A stretch of DNA of 64,000 nt from JBDHHQ01 sp039586035 (GCA_039586035.1 JBDHLD010000008.1:47227-111226), one strand, 5' to 3'. Positions 26,892-35,266 are shown, counted from the stretch's first letter. The notes: a model not told the origin generated them from the letters alone. Made by a program: numbers and translations.

Positions 26892-29573
26892 TCAGCTGGT
26901 GCCCGCCAGCGTCCTCGCGAACTCCTCCACCGTGTAGCACTCGATGATGTCGCCGACCTTGATGTCGTTGTAGTTGGCGATCCCGATCCCGCACTCGAAG
27001 CCCTCCCGGACCTCCTTCACGTCGTCCTTGAACCGCTTGAGCGACGCGAGCTCGCCGTCGTACGCGACGATGCCGTCCCGGACGAGCCTGGCCTTGCCCT
27101 TCCGGTCGATGACGCCCTCGATCACGTGGCACCCGGCGATGGTCCCCACCTTGGTGATCTTGAAGATCTCCCGAACCTCGGCCGCTCCGTGGATCTTCTC
27201 ACGTCGCTCCGGTGCCAGCATCCCCTCCAGCGCCGACCGCACCTCGTCCACGGCGTCGTAGATGACGTCGTAGACGTGGATATCGATGTCGTCCCGCTCG
27301 GCCAGCTGCCGCGCGTTGGTGTGGGGGCGTACCCGGAAGCCGATGATCACGGCTCGCCCGGTCTGAGCGAGAAGGACGTCCTCCTCGTTGATGGCCCCGA
27401 CGGCGCGGTGGATGATATCGACCCCGACTTCGCTGGTGCTCAACTGCTCCAACGCGTCCGAAAGCGCCTGCACCGAGCCATCTACGTCGGCCTTGATGAT
27501 CAACGGCAGCGTGCTGACCCGGCCCTCGGCCCGAAGCTGTGAGAAGTCGCCCAGCTTGAAGCCGCGCTCCCGGATACGGAGCTGTTTCTCCCGTTCGAGG
27601 CGCTGCCGGGCCGTCGCGATCTCGGCGGCCTTCTCGGCCTCCATCACGCTCAGGGTGTCCCCGGCCTGGGGAACGCCCCCTGCGCCCAGGACCTGCACCG
27701 GAATCCCGGGCCCTGCTTCGGTAACGGGTTGACCTCGCTCGTCGAGGAGAGCCCTGACCCGCCCATCGTGTTGACCGACCACGAAGTTGTCGCCCACGCG
27801 CAGCGTGCCGCGCTGCACCAGGACGCTGGTGACGGGCCCCTTCCCCACGTCCAGCTTGGCCTCGATGACGGTTCCCTGAGCGGCTCGCTCGGGATTGGCC
27901 TTCAGCTCCAACAGCTCGGCCTGGAGCAGGATCTTGTCGAGCAGGTCGTCGATTCCCAGCCCGGTCTTGGCGCTGATGTCGGCGCTCAGCACATCCCCGC
28001 CGAAGTCCTCCAGCGTCACCTCGTACTGCAGCAGCTCCTGCTTCACCTTGAGTGGGTCGGCGGCGGGCAGGTCGATCTTGTTCACGGCCACGATCAGCGG
28101 CACGCCTGCATTCTTGGCGTGGCTGATGGCCTCGATGGTCTGAGGCATGACCGAGTCGTCCGCCGCCACGACCAGCACGACGATGTCGGTCACTTCGGCC
28201 CCGCGGGCCCGCATGGCCGTGAAGGCGGCGTGGCCCGGTGTGTCCAGGAAGCTGATCTTCCGGCTGTCCGGAAGCTCCACGTGGTAGGCGCCGATGTGCT
28301 GGGTGATGCCCCCCGCCTCGCCGGCAACCACGTTGGTCTTCCGAATCGAGTCCAGGAGCAGCGTCTTCCCGTGGTCGACGTGGCCCATGACGGTGACGAC
28401 CGGTGGTCGGGGCTGGAGGTCCTCGGGCTTCTCCTCCTCCACCTCTTCGACCTTGGCCTCCGTGCCGTACTCCTCTTCCCGGACGGCAGTCATGCCGAAC
28501 TCGTCGAGGAGTAGCTCGATCTGGTCGAAGTCCAGACGCTGGTTGATGGTGACCATCATGCCCAGGTTCTTGAACGCCGAGCCGATGATCTCGGTGGACG
28601 AGACGTCGACGAGCTCCGCGAGCTCGGCCACGGTCAAGAACTCGTTCACCTTGACCGTCTGCGCCTCACGCTCGGCCTCCTGCCGAGCCTCCTCGGCCGC
28701 GGCTTCACGGTCTTCCCTGGCCTGCGCCGCTTGACGGGCCTTCCGGCGCTTCTTCCCACCACCGCCGCCCTTCAGCTCGGCCATGACCCGCTGGATGTTC
28801 TCCTGCACGGCCTCCTTGTCGACCCGTCCCCGCTTCTTGCCCTTCTTCTTCCCGCCGGCCTTGCGGCGGCCATCCGTGGTGTATCCCTCGGCCTGAATGC
28901 GCACCTGCCCACCGGGCCCGGCGCTCGCCGCCGGAGTCGGTTTGCGCAGGGACGCGGCATCCGGCTTCATCGTGCGACGCGCGGGGCGAGCGTCGCCCAC
29001 GAGCTCTCGCACTGAAGCGGGCTTGGCCAGGGCCGGCTCTCCGGCGGGCTCGGGCTCCGGCTCCGCGACCGCTTCGACCTCGGCCTCGGACTCGGGCGCC
29101 TCGGACTCGGGCGCCTCGACCGGGGGCGCCTCGGGCGACGCCTCGGCCACGGGGGCCTCGGCCGGGACCTCGTCGACAGCGACCGGCTCGGGCTCCGTCG
29201 CCTCGGACTCTGCGGCCACGCCGGGCTCCTCGGCCGGGACCTCGTCGACAGCGACCGGCTCCGGTGCAGCTTCGTCCACCTCGGCGGCTTCGACGACCTC
29301 GGCGACGGGCTCGGGCTCGGGTTCCGGCACCGAGCGACGGCGACGACGGCGACGTGGCGCCGTCTTCGAGTCCTCGATGGCTGCCTGAAGCGCCTCGCCC
29401 GGCTTCTCGTAGCCGGCCCGCCGCTCACGCTCCATCCGAGCCAGGACGCGGGACACGTCGGCGTCCGACACCGGAGCACTCTGATCTGCAACGGGGATTC
29501 CCATCTCCCGGAGGAGACGGAGCAGGGCACTTCCTCCTACCCCGAGGTCTGTTGCTAGCTCGCTGACCCGCAT
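26892..29573 (-). CDS. infB: Translation initiation factor IF-2
   Basis: 893 residues. N-terminal IF2_N helix bundle (MRVSELATDLGVGGSALLR), then a long acidic Pro/Glu/Val/Ala linker (about residues 75-180), a Lys/Arg-rich segment, a second IF2_N-like domain, the G domain (G1 GHVDHGKT near 396, G3 DTPGHAAF, G4 NKIDLP), and domains II-IV ending with fMet-tRNA-binding C-terminal beta barrel. GTPase that places initiator tRNA on the ribosome. The linker contains a 34-bp DNA duplication. Position after nusA and ylxQ is the classical order. Confidence 0.98.
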   Translation of the reverse strand: MRVSELATDLGVGGSALLRLLREMGIPVADQSAPVSDADVSRVLARMERERRAGYEKPGEALQAAIEDSKTAPRRRRRRRSVPEPEPEPVAEVVEAAEVDEAAPEPVAVDEVPAEEPGVAAESEATEPEPVAVDEVPAEAPVAEASPEAPPVEAPESEAPESEAEVEAVAEPEPEPAGEPALAKPASVRELVGDARPARRTMKPDAASLRKPTPAASAGPGGQVRIQAEGYTTDGRRKAGGKKKGKKRGRVDKEAVQENIQRVMAELKGGGGGKKRRKARQAAQAREDREAAAEEARQEAEREAQTVKVNEFLTVAELAELVDVSSTEIIGSAFKNLGMMVTINQRLDFDQIELLLDEFGMTAVREEEYGTEAKVEEVEEEKPEDLQPRPPVVTVMGHVDHGKTLLLDSIRKTNVVAGEAGGITQHIGAYHVELPDSRKISFLDTPGHAAFTAMRARGAEVTDIVVLVVAADDSVMPQTIEAISHAKNAGVPLIVAVNKIDLPAADPLKVKQELLQYEVTLEDFGGDVLSADISAKTGLGIDDLLDKILLQAELLELKANPERAAQGTVIEAKLDVGKGPVTSVLVQRGTLRVGDNFVVGQHDGRVRALLDERGQPVTEAGPGIPVQVLGAGGVPQAGDTLSVMEAEKAAEIATARQRLEREKQLRIRERGFKLGDFSQLRAEGRVSTLPLIIKADVDGSVQALSDALEQLSTSEVGVDIIHRAVGAINEEDVLLAQTGRAVIIGFRVRPHTNARQLAERDDIDIHVYDVIYDAVDEVRSALEGMLAPERREKIHGAAEVREIFKITKVGTIAGCHVIEGVIDRKGKARLVRDGIVAYDGELASLKRFKDDVKEVREGFECGIGIANYNDIKVGDIIECYTVEEFARTLAGTS
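29156..29261 (-). repeat. 34-bp direct repeat inside the infB linker
   Basis: The same 34 bp occur at 29156-29189 and 29228-29261 (72-bp period), coding for EPVAVDEVPAE twice. Such tandem growth of the IF-2 acidic linker fits slippage or unequal exchange, and the linker is tolerant of length change. Confidence 0.8.
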
Positions 29574-29591
29574 GCGTTCGAACTACCTCCG

Positions 29592-29912
29592 CTACTTCGA
29601 ATGGGTCGAGACGGCGGTTCCGCCATCCGACTCGAGCGTCCGCGCCAACTGCCGGGCGAACGCCCGCTCGGTCACTGCCACCGCAGAGAGCGGCGCGACT
29701 CCGAGCGCGGCGCCCAACTGGCTCCCACTCGGCACGAACCGCCGATCGACTGATCGGCCCTTCATCGTTTTCAGGATCTTGTCCAACTGTGTCCGGGACG
29801 CGTCCTGGGCCAATACGACCAACCGCGCCTCACCCTTCCGGATCGCGCGACGCGTCGCCTCGCCTCCCCGGGCAACCGCCCCGGCCCGCTGTGCCAAACC
29901 CAACAGGGCCAA
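29592..29912 (-). CDS. ylxQ: YlxQ-like L7Ae/L30e-family RNA-binding protein
   Basis: 106 residues starting at a TTG 4 bp after the nusA stop. The core LGLAQRAGAVARGGEATRRAI and LVVLAQDASRTQLDKI matches the L7Ae/L30e/S12e/Gadd45 fold found between nusA and infB in many bacteria. These proteins bind kink-turn-like RNA; the cellular target of YlxQ is not settled. The frame is open upstream inside nusA, but that part is Arg/Pro-rich and antisense-like, so I reject it. Confidence 0.88.
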   Translation of the reverse strand: MALLGLAQRAGAVARGGEATRRAIRKGEARLVVLAQDASRTQLDKILKTMKGRSVDRRFVPSGSQLGAALGVAPLSAVAVTERAFARQLARTLESDGGTAVSTHSK

Positions 29913-29916
29913 GCCC

Positions 29917-31407
29917 TCAGCCGGTCTCTTCCGGCGACTCTTCGGCGGCAACCGACGCCTCCCCGGTGACCTCGGACTCCGTCTCGTCGCCCGACGCCGC
30001 CAATGCCCCGGCAACGGCGCGAGCCTCCACACCCTCCGACTCGGAAGCGCCCGCGTCCGCCTCGGACCCGGACGCTTCGGTGTCGCCGATAACGTCGCCA
30101 GCAGCGACCTCGCTGGGTTCTCCCTCGACGACGGTCAGCTCGTCGATGAGGCCCAGAATGCGATCTGCCTCCTCCTCGCCAAGTCCCTCGACCTTCAGCA
30201 GATCGCCCCTCTCGAGGTCGATGATGTCAAGAAATGTACTATACCCGGCCGATTCCAGGGCCGCCAGAGTCGCAGCCTCCAGCTCGAGCTCGGCCAACGG
30301 GAAGTCGGCCATCTCCATCGTCTCCTCGCCACCACCGAAGAGCGAGAGGTCCGCGCCGCGCTCGAGCCACTCCCGCGATCCGTAGAGGTCGATCTGCCAG
30401 CCGATGAGCTGGGAGGCCAGCCGCACGTTTTGCCCGTTCCGGCCGATCGCCAGCGAAAGCTGGTCCTCGTCGACGATGGACGTGATGACCTGCCGCTGAT
30501 GGTCGCTCATGACCTTGGAGACCCGGGCGGGCGCCAGCGCGCGGCGCGCGAACACTTCCGGGTCCGGGTGCCACGGAACGATGTCGATGCGCTCGCCGTT
30601 CAGCTCCGACACCACGGCCTGCACCCGCGAGCCCTTCAACCCCACGCAGGCGCCCACCGGGTCGATGGAGTCGTCCCGACTGGAGACGGCCATCTTGGTA
30701 CGGCCCCCGACCTCGCGGGCCAGCTGCCGGATCTCCACGATCCCCTGATAGATCTCCGGCACTTCCAGCTTGAAGAGGGCCGCGACGAACAGCGGGTCGG
30801 CTCGGGAGAGGATCAGCCGAGGGCCCTTCGGCGTCTCGTCCACCTTCTTGAGCACCGCCCGGATGGGATCACCCTGGCGAAAGCGCTCCCTGGGGTTCTG
30901 CTCCTTCCAGGGAATGATCGCGTCAGCGTCACGGGTCCGATTGAGCATCACGACCATCTTGCCGCGCTCGACCTGTTGCACCTCTCCCGAGAGCAGCTCG
31001 CCGACGCGGTCTTCGTATTCGTCGCGGATGCGCTGGCGCTCGCCCTCGCGGACGCGCTGCACGATGCGCTGCTTGACGGCCATGACGGCGTTGCGGCCGA
31101 ACTGCCCGAAATCCACCGGGATCTCCATGATGTCTCCCACCTCGTAGGTGGGGTCGTCCCAGTGCGCTTCCTCCAGCGAGATCTCCGACGAGGGATCTTC
31201 CACCTCTTCGACGACCCGACGGAGCACGACGATGTCGAACTCGCCGGTCTCCTCGTCGATCTCGATCTCGGCCTCGACGTTCGGCCCGTGGATCCGTGCG
31301 AGACCGGCCATGATCCCGTCGCGGATCAGGTCGTGCATCTCGTCGGGCGAGAGACTCTTCGTGGCTGCAATGTCGCGGAAAGCCGCGATGATCTGGCCAC
31401 TGTCCAT
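29917..31407 (-). CDS. nusA: Transcription termination/antitermination factor NusA
   Basis: 496 residues. N-terminal RNA-polymerase-binding domain, S1 domain (about 135-200), two KH domains (GACVGLKGSRVQAVVSEL and LAIGRNGQNVRLASQLIG), then a helix-hairpin-helix repeat region (FLDIIDLERGDLLKVEGLGE) and an acidic Ser/Glu/Ala tail of about 60 residues. It modulates pausing, termination and antitermination. GGGGGAG lies 8 bp before the ATG. Its operon leader carries two intrinsic terminators, so NusA may control its own synthesis. Confidence 0.97.
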   Translation of the reverse strand: MDSGQIIAAFRDIAATKSLSPDEMHDLIRDGIMAGLARIHGPNVEAEIEIDEETGEFDIVVLRRVVEEVEDPSSEISLEEAHWDDPTYEVGDIMEIPVDFGQFGRNAVMAVKQRIVQRVREGERQRIRDEYEDRVGELLSGEVQQVERGKMVVMLNRTRDADAIIPWKEQNPRERFRQGDPIRAVLKKVDETPKGPRLILSRADPLFVAALFKLEVPEIYQGIVEIRQLAREVGGRTKMAVSSRDDSIDPVGACVGLKGSRVQAVVSELNGERIDIVPWHPDPEVFARRALAPARVSKVMSDHQRQVITSIVDEDQLSLAIGRNGQNVRLASQLIGWQIDLYGSREWLERGADLSLFGGGEETMEMADFPLAELELEAATLAALESAGYSTFLDIIDLERGDLLKVEGLGEEEADRILGLIDELTVVEGEPSEVAAGDVIGDTEASGSEADAGASESEGVEARAVAGALAASGDETESEVTGEASVAAEESPEETG

Positions 31408-31535
31408 GGTCTTCGCTCCCCCTTGTTGGGCCGGTCCCGCGCATCATGCGCCGAGCCCGAGCCCCTGACCCCTCGCTCTGTATCGAAAGCCCCCTCGGCA
31501 ACGCGCCTCGTCGCCGGGAGGGCCCTGTCGCCGAG

Positions 31536-32021
31536 TCAATCCCAGCGAAACACCAGGTGCGCCCCCGTGATCTCCTCCAACGGAATGGAGACCTCCGCTC
31601 CGTCCTGAAGCTTCAGGCGCACCGCCCTATGTTCAGCGTCCATCCCCAGCAGCTCGCCCTCCAGCCGACGAGCGCGTTCCGCCAGCACCGTCCGCCCCTT
31701 CACGGCGATCCACTCGCCCCGGAACCGGTCGAAGTCCCGGTCACGGACGAGAGGCCGGTCGAGGCCAGGCGACGAAACCTCGAGAACGTAGCGCTCTCCC
31801 AAGCCCGCAACGCTGTCCAACCACGCCTCGAGAGCCCGGCTCACCCGCGAACAGTCGTCCACGGTCACGCCCTCCCCCGGAGCCGCGCCCTGCACGTCGA
31901 TGCGGAGCCGGAGCAGTGGTCTGCTCTTCGACCCGCCCCACTCCGACGCAACCAACTCGTAGCCGAGGTCCTCCACTCGGGCCTCGAGCTCGCGGTCCAC
32001 TTCCGGCACCGGCTTCCCCAT
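31536..32021 (-). CDS. rimP: Ribosome maturation factor RimP
   Basis: 161 residues from the ATG at 32021, preceded by GGGAGG. Typical motifs: LEARVEDLGYELV near the start, LLRLRIDV, VDDCSRVSRALEAWLD and LEVSSPGLDRPL. It acts in 30S maturation. First gene of the rimP-nusA-ylxQ-infB operon; the leader directly before it contains two terminator hairpins. 128 noncoding bp follow before nusA, with no clear signal. Confidence 0.95.
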   Translation of the reverse strand: MGKPVPEVDRELEARVEDLGYELVASEWGGSKSRPLLRLRIDVQGAAPGEGVTVDDCSRVSRALEAWLDSVAGLGERYVLEVSSPGLDRPLVRDRDFDRFRGEWIAVKGRTVLAERARRLEGELLGMDAEHRAVRLKLQDGAEVSIPLEEITGAHLVFRWD

Positions 32022-32049
32022 CTCGCCTCCCGCCCGGGCCAACGGGAAT

Positions 32050-32078
32050 AAAAAAGCGGGGGCCACCTACACCCCCAC
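32050..32078 (-). terminator. Second hairpin with U-tract in the rimP leader
   Basis: Minus-strand GGGGG-(9 nt)-CCCCC stem (32072-32076 with 32058-32062), then GC and TTTTTT (32055-32050). Only 28 nt separate the U-tract from the rimP ATG, so it lies inside the leader of the operon rather than after a gene. Confidence 0.65.
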
Positions 32079-32082
32079 TCGC

Positions 32083-32106
32083 AAAAAACGCCGCCCCGCG
32101 GGCGGC
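32083..32106 (-). terminator. First intrinsic terminator in the rimP leader
   Basis: Minus-strand stem GCCGCC (32106-32101) with GGCGGC (32095-32090), 5-nt loop, followed by GTTTTTT (32088-32083). It sits about 12-35 nt downstream of the predicted start of the rimP transcript and would also stop transcripts from the coiled-coil gene upstream. Confidence 0.75.
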
Positions 32107-32117
32107 TGGCGCTTACG

Positions 32118-32153
32118 GCATAGTAGTATAGTCAGGACCGGGCGTCGTTTCAA
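32118..32153 (-). promoter_or_regulatory. Sigma-70-type promoter of the rimP-nusA-infB operon
   Basis: Minus strand TTGAAA (32153-32148), exactly 17 bp, TATACT (32130-32125); predicted start near 32118. Both boxes are close to consensus. The transcript leader would be about 97 nt and includes both terminator hairpins before rimP. Confidence 0.8.
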
Positions 32154-32169
32154 GGTGACGCGCCGGCCC

Positions 32170-32571
32170 TCACGCGTCCGCCGGGTGTTCCTCCCGTGCC
32201 TCGGGAGCCGGGCCGTCGCCCTCGGACTCGCCCGGAGCGTCCGCGGCCCGTTCGGGGCCGGCCACGTCCTCGCCAGCGGTGCCTTCCAGGTTCGCGACGC
32301 GGCGAACCAGGTCCGCTACGGTCTCGGCGAGCTGCGCGAAGTCCTTCTGTGTCACGAAGTCGAACCGGTCCCGCGCGGTCCCGGCCGCCTCCTGGGCCTT
32401 GTCCAGGGCACCTCTCATGGCCTGCTTGGCCCGCTCGGGCTTGAGATCACCCCGGTCGCGGGCCTCCGCGATCGTCTCCTCGATCGCCTCTTTGAAGGCC
32501 GAGAGTATGCCCACGCCCTGGCGCAGGCCGTCTCGAATCCCCTCACGCTTTCCTTTGCCTTCGTCGGTCAT
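32170..32571 (-). CDS. Small coiled-coil (phasin-like) protein, unknown function
   Basis: 133 residues from the ATG at 32571 (a second in-frame start lies 33 bp upstream). A long amphipathic helix with heptad character covers about residues 15-95 (GILSAFKEAIEETIAEARDR and FAQLAETVADLVRRVANLE), then an acidic Pro/Glu/Ala tail. The central region resembles polyhydroxyalkanoate-regulator phasin-like and other ubiquitin-like accessory coiled coils; no PHA genes are nearby, so no function is assigned. Lies between murA and the rimP promoter. Confidence 0.7.
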   Translation of the reverse strand: MTDEGKGKREGIRDGLRQGVGILSAFKEAIEETIAEARDRGDLKPERAKQAMRGALDKAQEAAGTARDRFDFVTQKDFAQLAETVADLVRRVANLEGTAGEDVAGPERAADAPGESEGDGPAPEAREEHPADA

Positions 32572-32681
32572 GTCGCCCTGCCGTTGTCGGTCATTTCCGG
32601 GCAAACGTCCCCGCCCACGTCCTCCACGCCCGGTTACGAAAGCCTACGGAACCAGGAGCGCCCAGGTTTCTCGGCCAACCG

Positions 32682-32699
32682 GGGGGCACCGGTGCCCCC
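32682..32699. other. Perfect 18-bp palindrome just after murA
   Basis: GGGGGCACC/GGTGCCCCC, two 9-bp arms without a loop, 8 bp beyond the murA stop codon. In RNA it would fold into a strong hairpin, but no U-tract follows on either strand. It may protect the murA mRNA 3' end or bind a protein; nothing more can be said. Confidence 0.5.
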
Positions 32700-32706
32700 G
32701 GGTCGC

Positions 32707-33987
32707 CTACTCCTCCAGCCGCTCGATCGACGCACCGAGCGCTCTCAGGCGCTCGTCGATCCGCTCGTAGCCGCGTTCGATCTGTCCGATGTTGTGGATC
32801 CGGCTCCTTCCCTCGGCGCCCAGGGCGGCGATGAGCAGCGCCATGCCCGCCCGGATGTCCGGGCTCTCCAACGTCTGCCCGCGAAGCTGAGCCGGACCCA
32901 CCACGACGGCCCGATGCGGGTCGCACAGTATGATCTGCGCCCCCATGCCGACGAGCTTGTCGGTGAAGTACATGCGGGACTCGAACATCTTCTCGTGGAT
33001 GAGGACGGTCCCCGACGAAACGACGGCGGTGACCAGCGCGATGGACGTCAGGTCGGCCGGAAACGCCGGCCAGGGGCCATCGTCCACCTTGGGTACGTGA
33101 CCGAAGGCGTCGCGGCGGACCACCAGGTCTCGATCGCCGTGCACCACCAGGTCACCGCCCTCGGTCGAGCATTCGAGCCCGAGCCGGCGGAACCCGAGAA
33201 GCGTGGAGTGCATGTGCTCGAGCGGCGCGTCCTTCACGGTGATTCGGCTGCCGGTCACGGCTGCGAGGCCCATGAACGATCCCGTCTCGATGTGGTCGGC
33301 GCCGATGGACAACTCGGCGCCGCCCAGGGACGAAACACCTTCGACCGTAAGCGTGTTCGTCCCGATACCCTCGATGTGGCCACCCATGGCGTTCAGCAGG
33401 TGGCAGAGGTCCTGGACGTGAGGCTCCGCCGCGACGTTGCGCATCACCGTGACCCCCTCCGCGAGGACGGCGGCCATCAGGGCGTTCTCGGTGCCGGTGA
33501 CCGACGGCTCGTCCAGGAAGATGTCGGCCCCTCGCACTCGGTCCGCCTCGATCTCGAAGCCGCCGTTGAGGGTGACGCTGGCGCCCAGCGCCTCGAACGC
33601 CAGGAAATGGGTGTCGAGACGGCGTCGCCCGATCACGTCACCGCCAGGAGGCGGCAAGCTGACCCGCCCGAAGCGAGCGAGGAGGGGTCCGGCCAGCAGC
33701 AGGGAGGCCCGGACGCGCTTGGCCAGCTCCGCGTCGGGTCTGCCCACGGTGACCCCGGACGCATCGACCCGAACGGTGTTCGGGCCCTTCCAGGTCACGT
33801 CGGCGCCCAGTGCCACGACGATCTCGAGAAAGGTCTCGACGTCGCGGATACGAGGGATGTTGGACAGGGTGACCGGCTGGTCCGTAAGAACCGTCGCGGC
33901 GAGAGCCGGCAGGGCGGCGTTCTTGTTGCCGGCGGGGCGAATCTCTCCCTCCAGAGGGCGGCCGCCGTCGACGACGAAGCTGGGCAT
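32707..33987 (-). CDS. murA: UDP-N-acetylglucosamine 1-carboxyvinyltransferase with Asp in place of the active-site Cys
   Basis: 426 residues from the ATG at 33987, first committed step of peptidoglycan synthesis. Family motifs: AGNKNAALPALAATVLT with substrate Lys22, RASLLLAGPLLARFG, and the flexible loop PGGDVIGRRRLDTH. In E. coli MurA the loop carries Cys115, the fosfomycin target; here codon GAC gives Asp117. Asp at this site keeps activity and confers intrinsic fosfomycin resistance in mycobacteria and chlamydiae. No ribosome site precedes 33987; an in-frame ATG at 34101 has AAGGAGG before it and would add 38 low-complexity residues. Confidence 0.94.
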   Translation of the reverse strand: MPSFVVDGGRPLEGEIRPAGNKNAALPALAATVLTDQPVTLSNIPRIRDVETFLEIVVALGADVTWKGPNTVRVDASGVTVGRPDAELAKRVRASLLLAGPLLARFGRVSLPPPGGDVIGRRRLDTHFLAFEALGASVTLNGGFEIEADRVRGADIFLDEPSVTGTENALMAAVLAEGVTVMRNVAAEPHVQDLCHLLNAMGGHIEGIGTNTLTVEGVSSLGGAELSIGADHIETGSFMGLAAVTGSRITVKDAPLEHMHSTLLGFRRLGLECSTEGGDLVVHGDRDLVVRRDAFGHVPKVDDGPWPAFPADLTSIALVTAVVSSGTVLIHEKMFESRMYFTDKLVGMGAQIILCDPHRAVVVGPAQLRGQTLESPDIRAGMALLIAALGAEGRSRIHNIGQIERGYERIDERLRALGASIERLEE

Positions 33988-34432
33988 GTTGGGTCCGTGC
34001 CGGGATGAAGGCGGGCGGGTGTCCCCGGCGGGCGCCGGGTGGATCGCCGTTGAATCGCCACGAACATATCCGGGGCGCGGGGCCCTCAGCAACCGAGTCA
34101 TGGAGGTCCTCCTTCCCCTGCCGGGGAGCCTCGCCGGCCGCCCCCGGGAAACGCTTTCGACGAGAGCGACCGACTCGTACACTCCCGTGCCGTTGCAGTC
34201 CTCGTGCCTCCTCATCGGAGACCTCGCCAGCTGCCGCACAATCATCCATTTCACGCTCCTGCAACGAGTTCTCACCTCGGGCATCGAGGCGACGTCCTTC
34301 GGGGCGCTCGGGTTTCCCGCCTCGATGCGCTACGGCCTGGCCTGGATCGCCCCAGCCTCGCCGGCGCACCCCCGGGGCGCTTTCGATGCGCGCGTCTGGA
34401 CCCTTCGCCTCGTTTCGTCGTAGACTCCTTCC
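33988..34432. other. Divergent noncoding region between murA and the plus-strand island
   Basis: 445 bp without a credible independent gene. It holds the strong Shine-Dalgarno and alternative murA start at 34101 on the minus strand, and should hold the promoters of murA and of the plus-strand gene at 34433. No near-consensus -35/-10 pair was found on either strand, and no tRNA or hairpin with U-tract. Confidence 0.5.
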
Positions 34433-34963
34433 ATGACGCAGCTACTCTTGTCTCCGTGGCGGGCCGGCCAGACCGTGCCGGCCGATACGGTGGTCTTCGT
34501 CCCAGCAGGGGGCCCGCTCACGACCTGGGCTCAGGCCTCGACCATCGTCATCGCGGCTCTACTGCTCGCGCTGTTGGTGGTCATCGTTCTGATGATGGCC
34601 CAGCTGTATCGTTTGCTGACCACGTCGAACCGTCTCTTGTCCGACGCCCGCAAGCAGATGCTCCCCGTCACGACCCGCGCCCAGACCCTCGTGGACAACC
34701 TGACCTACATGTCCGCGGTCGTCCGGGAGGATTTGGAGCGGGTCCACGACTCGGTGGCGTCACTCACGGCCCGTCTCAACCAGGCCTCCGATCGTGTCGA
34801 AGAGAGAATCGAGGAGTTCAACGCCCTCCTCGAGGTCGTCCAGTCGGAGGCTGAAGGTCTCTTCATCGACACGGCCTCGACCGTACGAGCCGTGCGGGAG
34901 GGGGCGCGGGCCCTCAGCCAACCGCAGACACGCGGCCCGGACCAGGAAACAGAGGAGACATGA
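34433..34963 (+). CDS. DUF948-like membrane protein with coiled coil
   Basis: 176 residues. One strong transmembrane helix (about 37-60, ASTIVIAALLLALLVVIVLM) is followed by a long helical, probably coiled-coil region (LLTTSNRLLSDARKQMLPV and VHDSVASLTARLNQASDRVE) and a charged tail. This layout matches DUF948-type envelope/stress proteins. It overlaps the next gene by 4 bp (ATGA), and proteins of this kind are often paired with YtxH-like partners, which is exactly what follows. Confidence 0.75.
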   Translation: MTQLLLSPWRAGQTVPADTVVFVPAGGPLTTWAQASTIVIAALLLALLVVIVLMMAQLYRLLTTSNRLLSDARKQMLPVTTRAQTLVDNLTYMSAVVREDLERVHDSVASLTARLNQASDRVEERIEEFNALLEVVQSEAEGLFIDTASTVRAVREGARALSQPQTRGPDQETEET

Positions 34964-35262
34964 AGCCGATCCCTTCCAGAGACGCCGTGGACTTCCTGGC
35001 GGCCCTCGCACTCGGTGCCGCCATCGGTTGGAGCCTCACCACCGTGCTACGCTCCCAGGAACCACCACCGCCGCCGACCCGACGGCTCCGCTCAGGTCGG
35101 AGGAGGACCCGCAAGACCGCCCCGGGCCGGTCGTCGCTCATTCGTGAGCTCAAAGACGAGGCGGGCCGGCTGGCCCGCAGCGCGGGCGAGGAGCTGGCGC
35201 AGACCGCCCTCACAAGGCTGGGCGGCGCGTTCTTGGGCGCCCGGAATTCGGGAGGGCGCTAG
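34960..35262 (+). CDS. YtxH-like small membrane protein
   Basis: 100 residues. A hydrophobic Gly/Ala-rich helix near the N-terminus (FLAALALGAAIGWSLTTVL, about 12-30) is followed by a Pro run, an Arg-rich basic stretch and a helical end (LIRELKDEAGRLARSAGEEL). This resembles YtxH/GvpP-type proteins. Translationally coupled to the DUF948-like gene. Function unknown; an envelope-stress role is only suggested by the family. Confidence 0.65.
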   Translation: MKPIPSRDAVDFLAALALGAAIGWSLTTVLRSQEPPPPPTRRLRSGRRRTRKTAPGRSSLIRELKDEAGRLARSAGEELAQTALTRLGGAFLGARNSGGR

Positions 35263-35266
35263 GACC

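Noticed and set aside
29572..31608. A 678-codon plus-strand open frame across nusA
   Set aside because: Antisense to ylxQ and nusA with biased composition and no domain; a GC-skewed codon shadow.
34080..34300. Possible tRNA in the gap upstream of murA
   Set aside because: Short complementary pieces are present but no T-loop GGTTCGAATCC-like motif or cloverleaf could be built on either strand.
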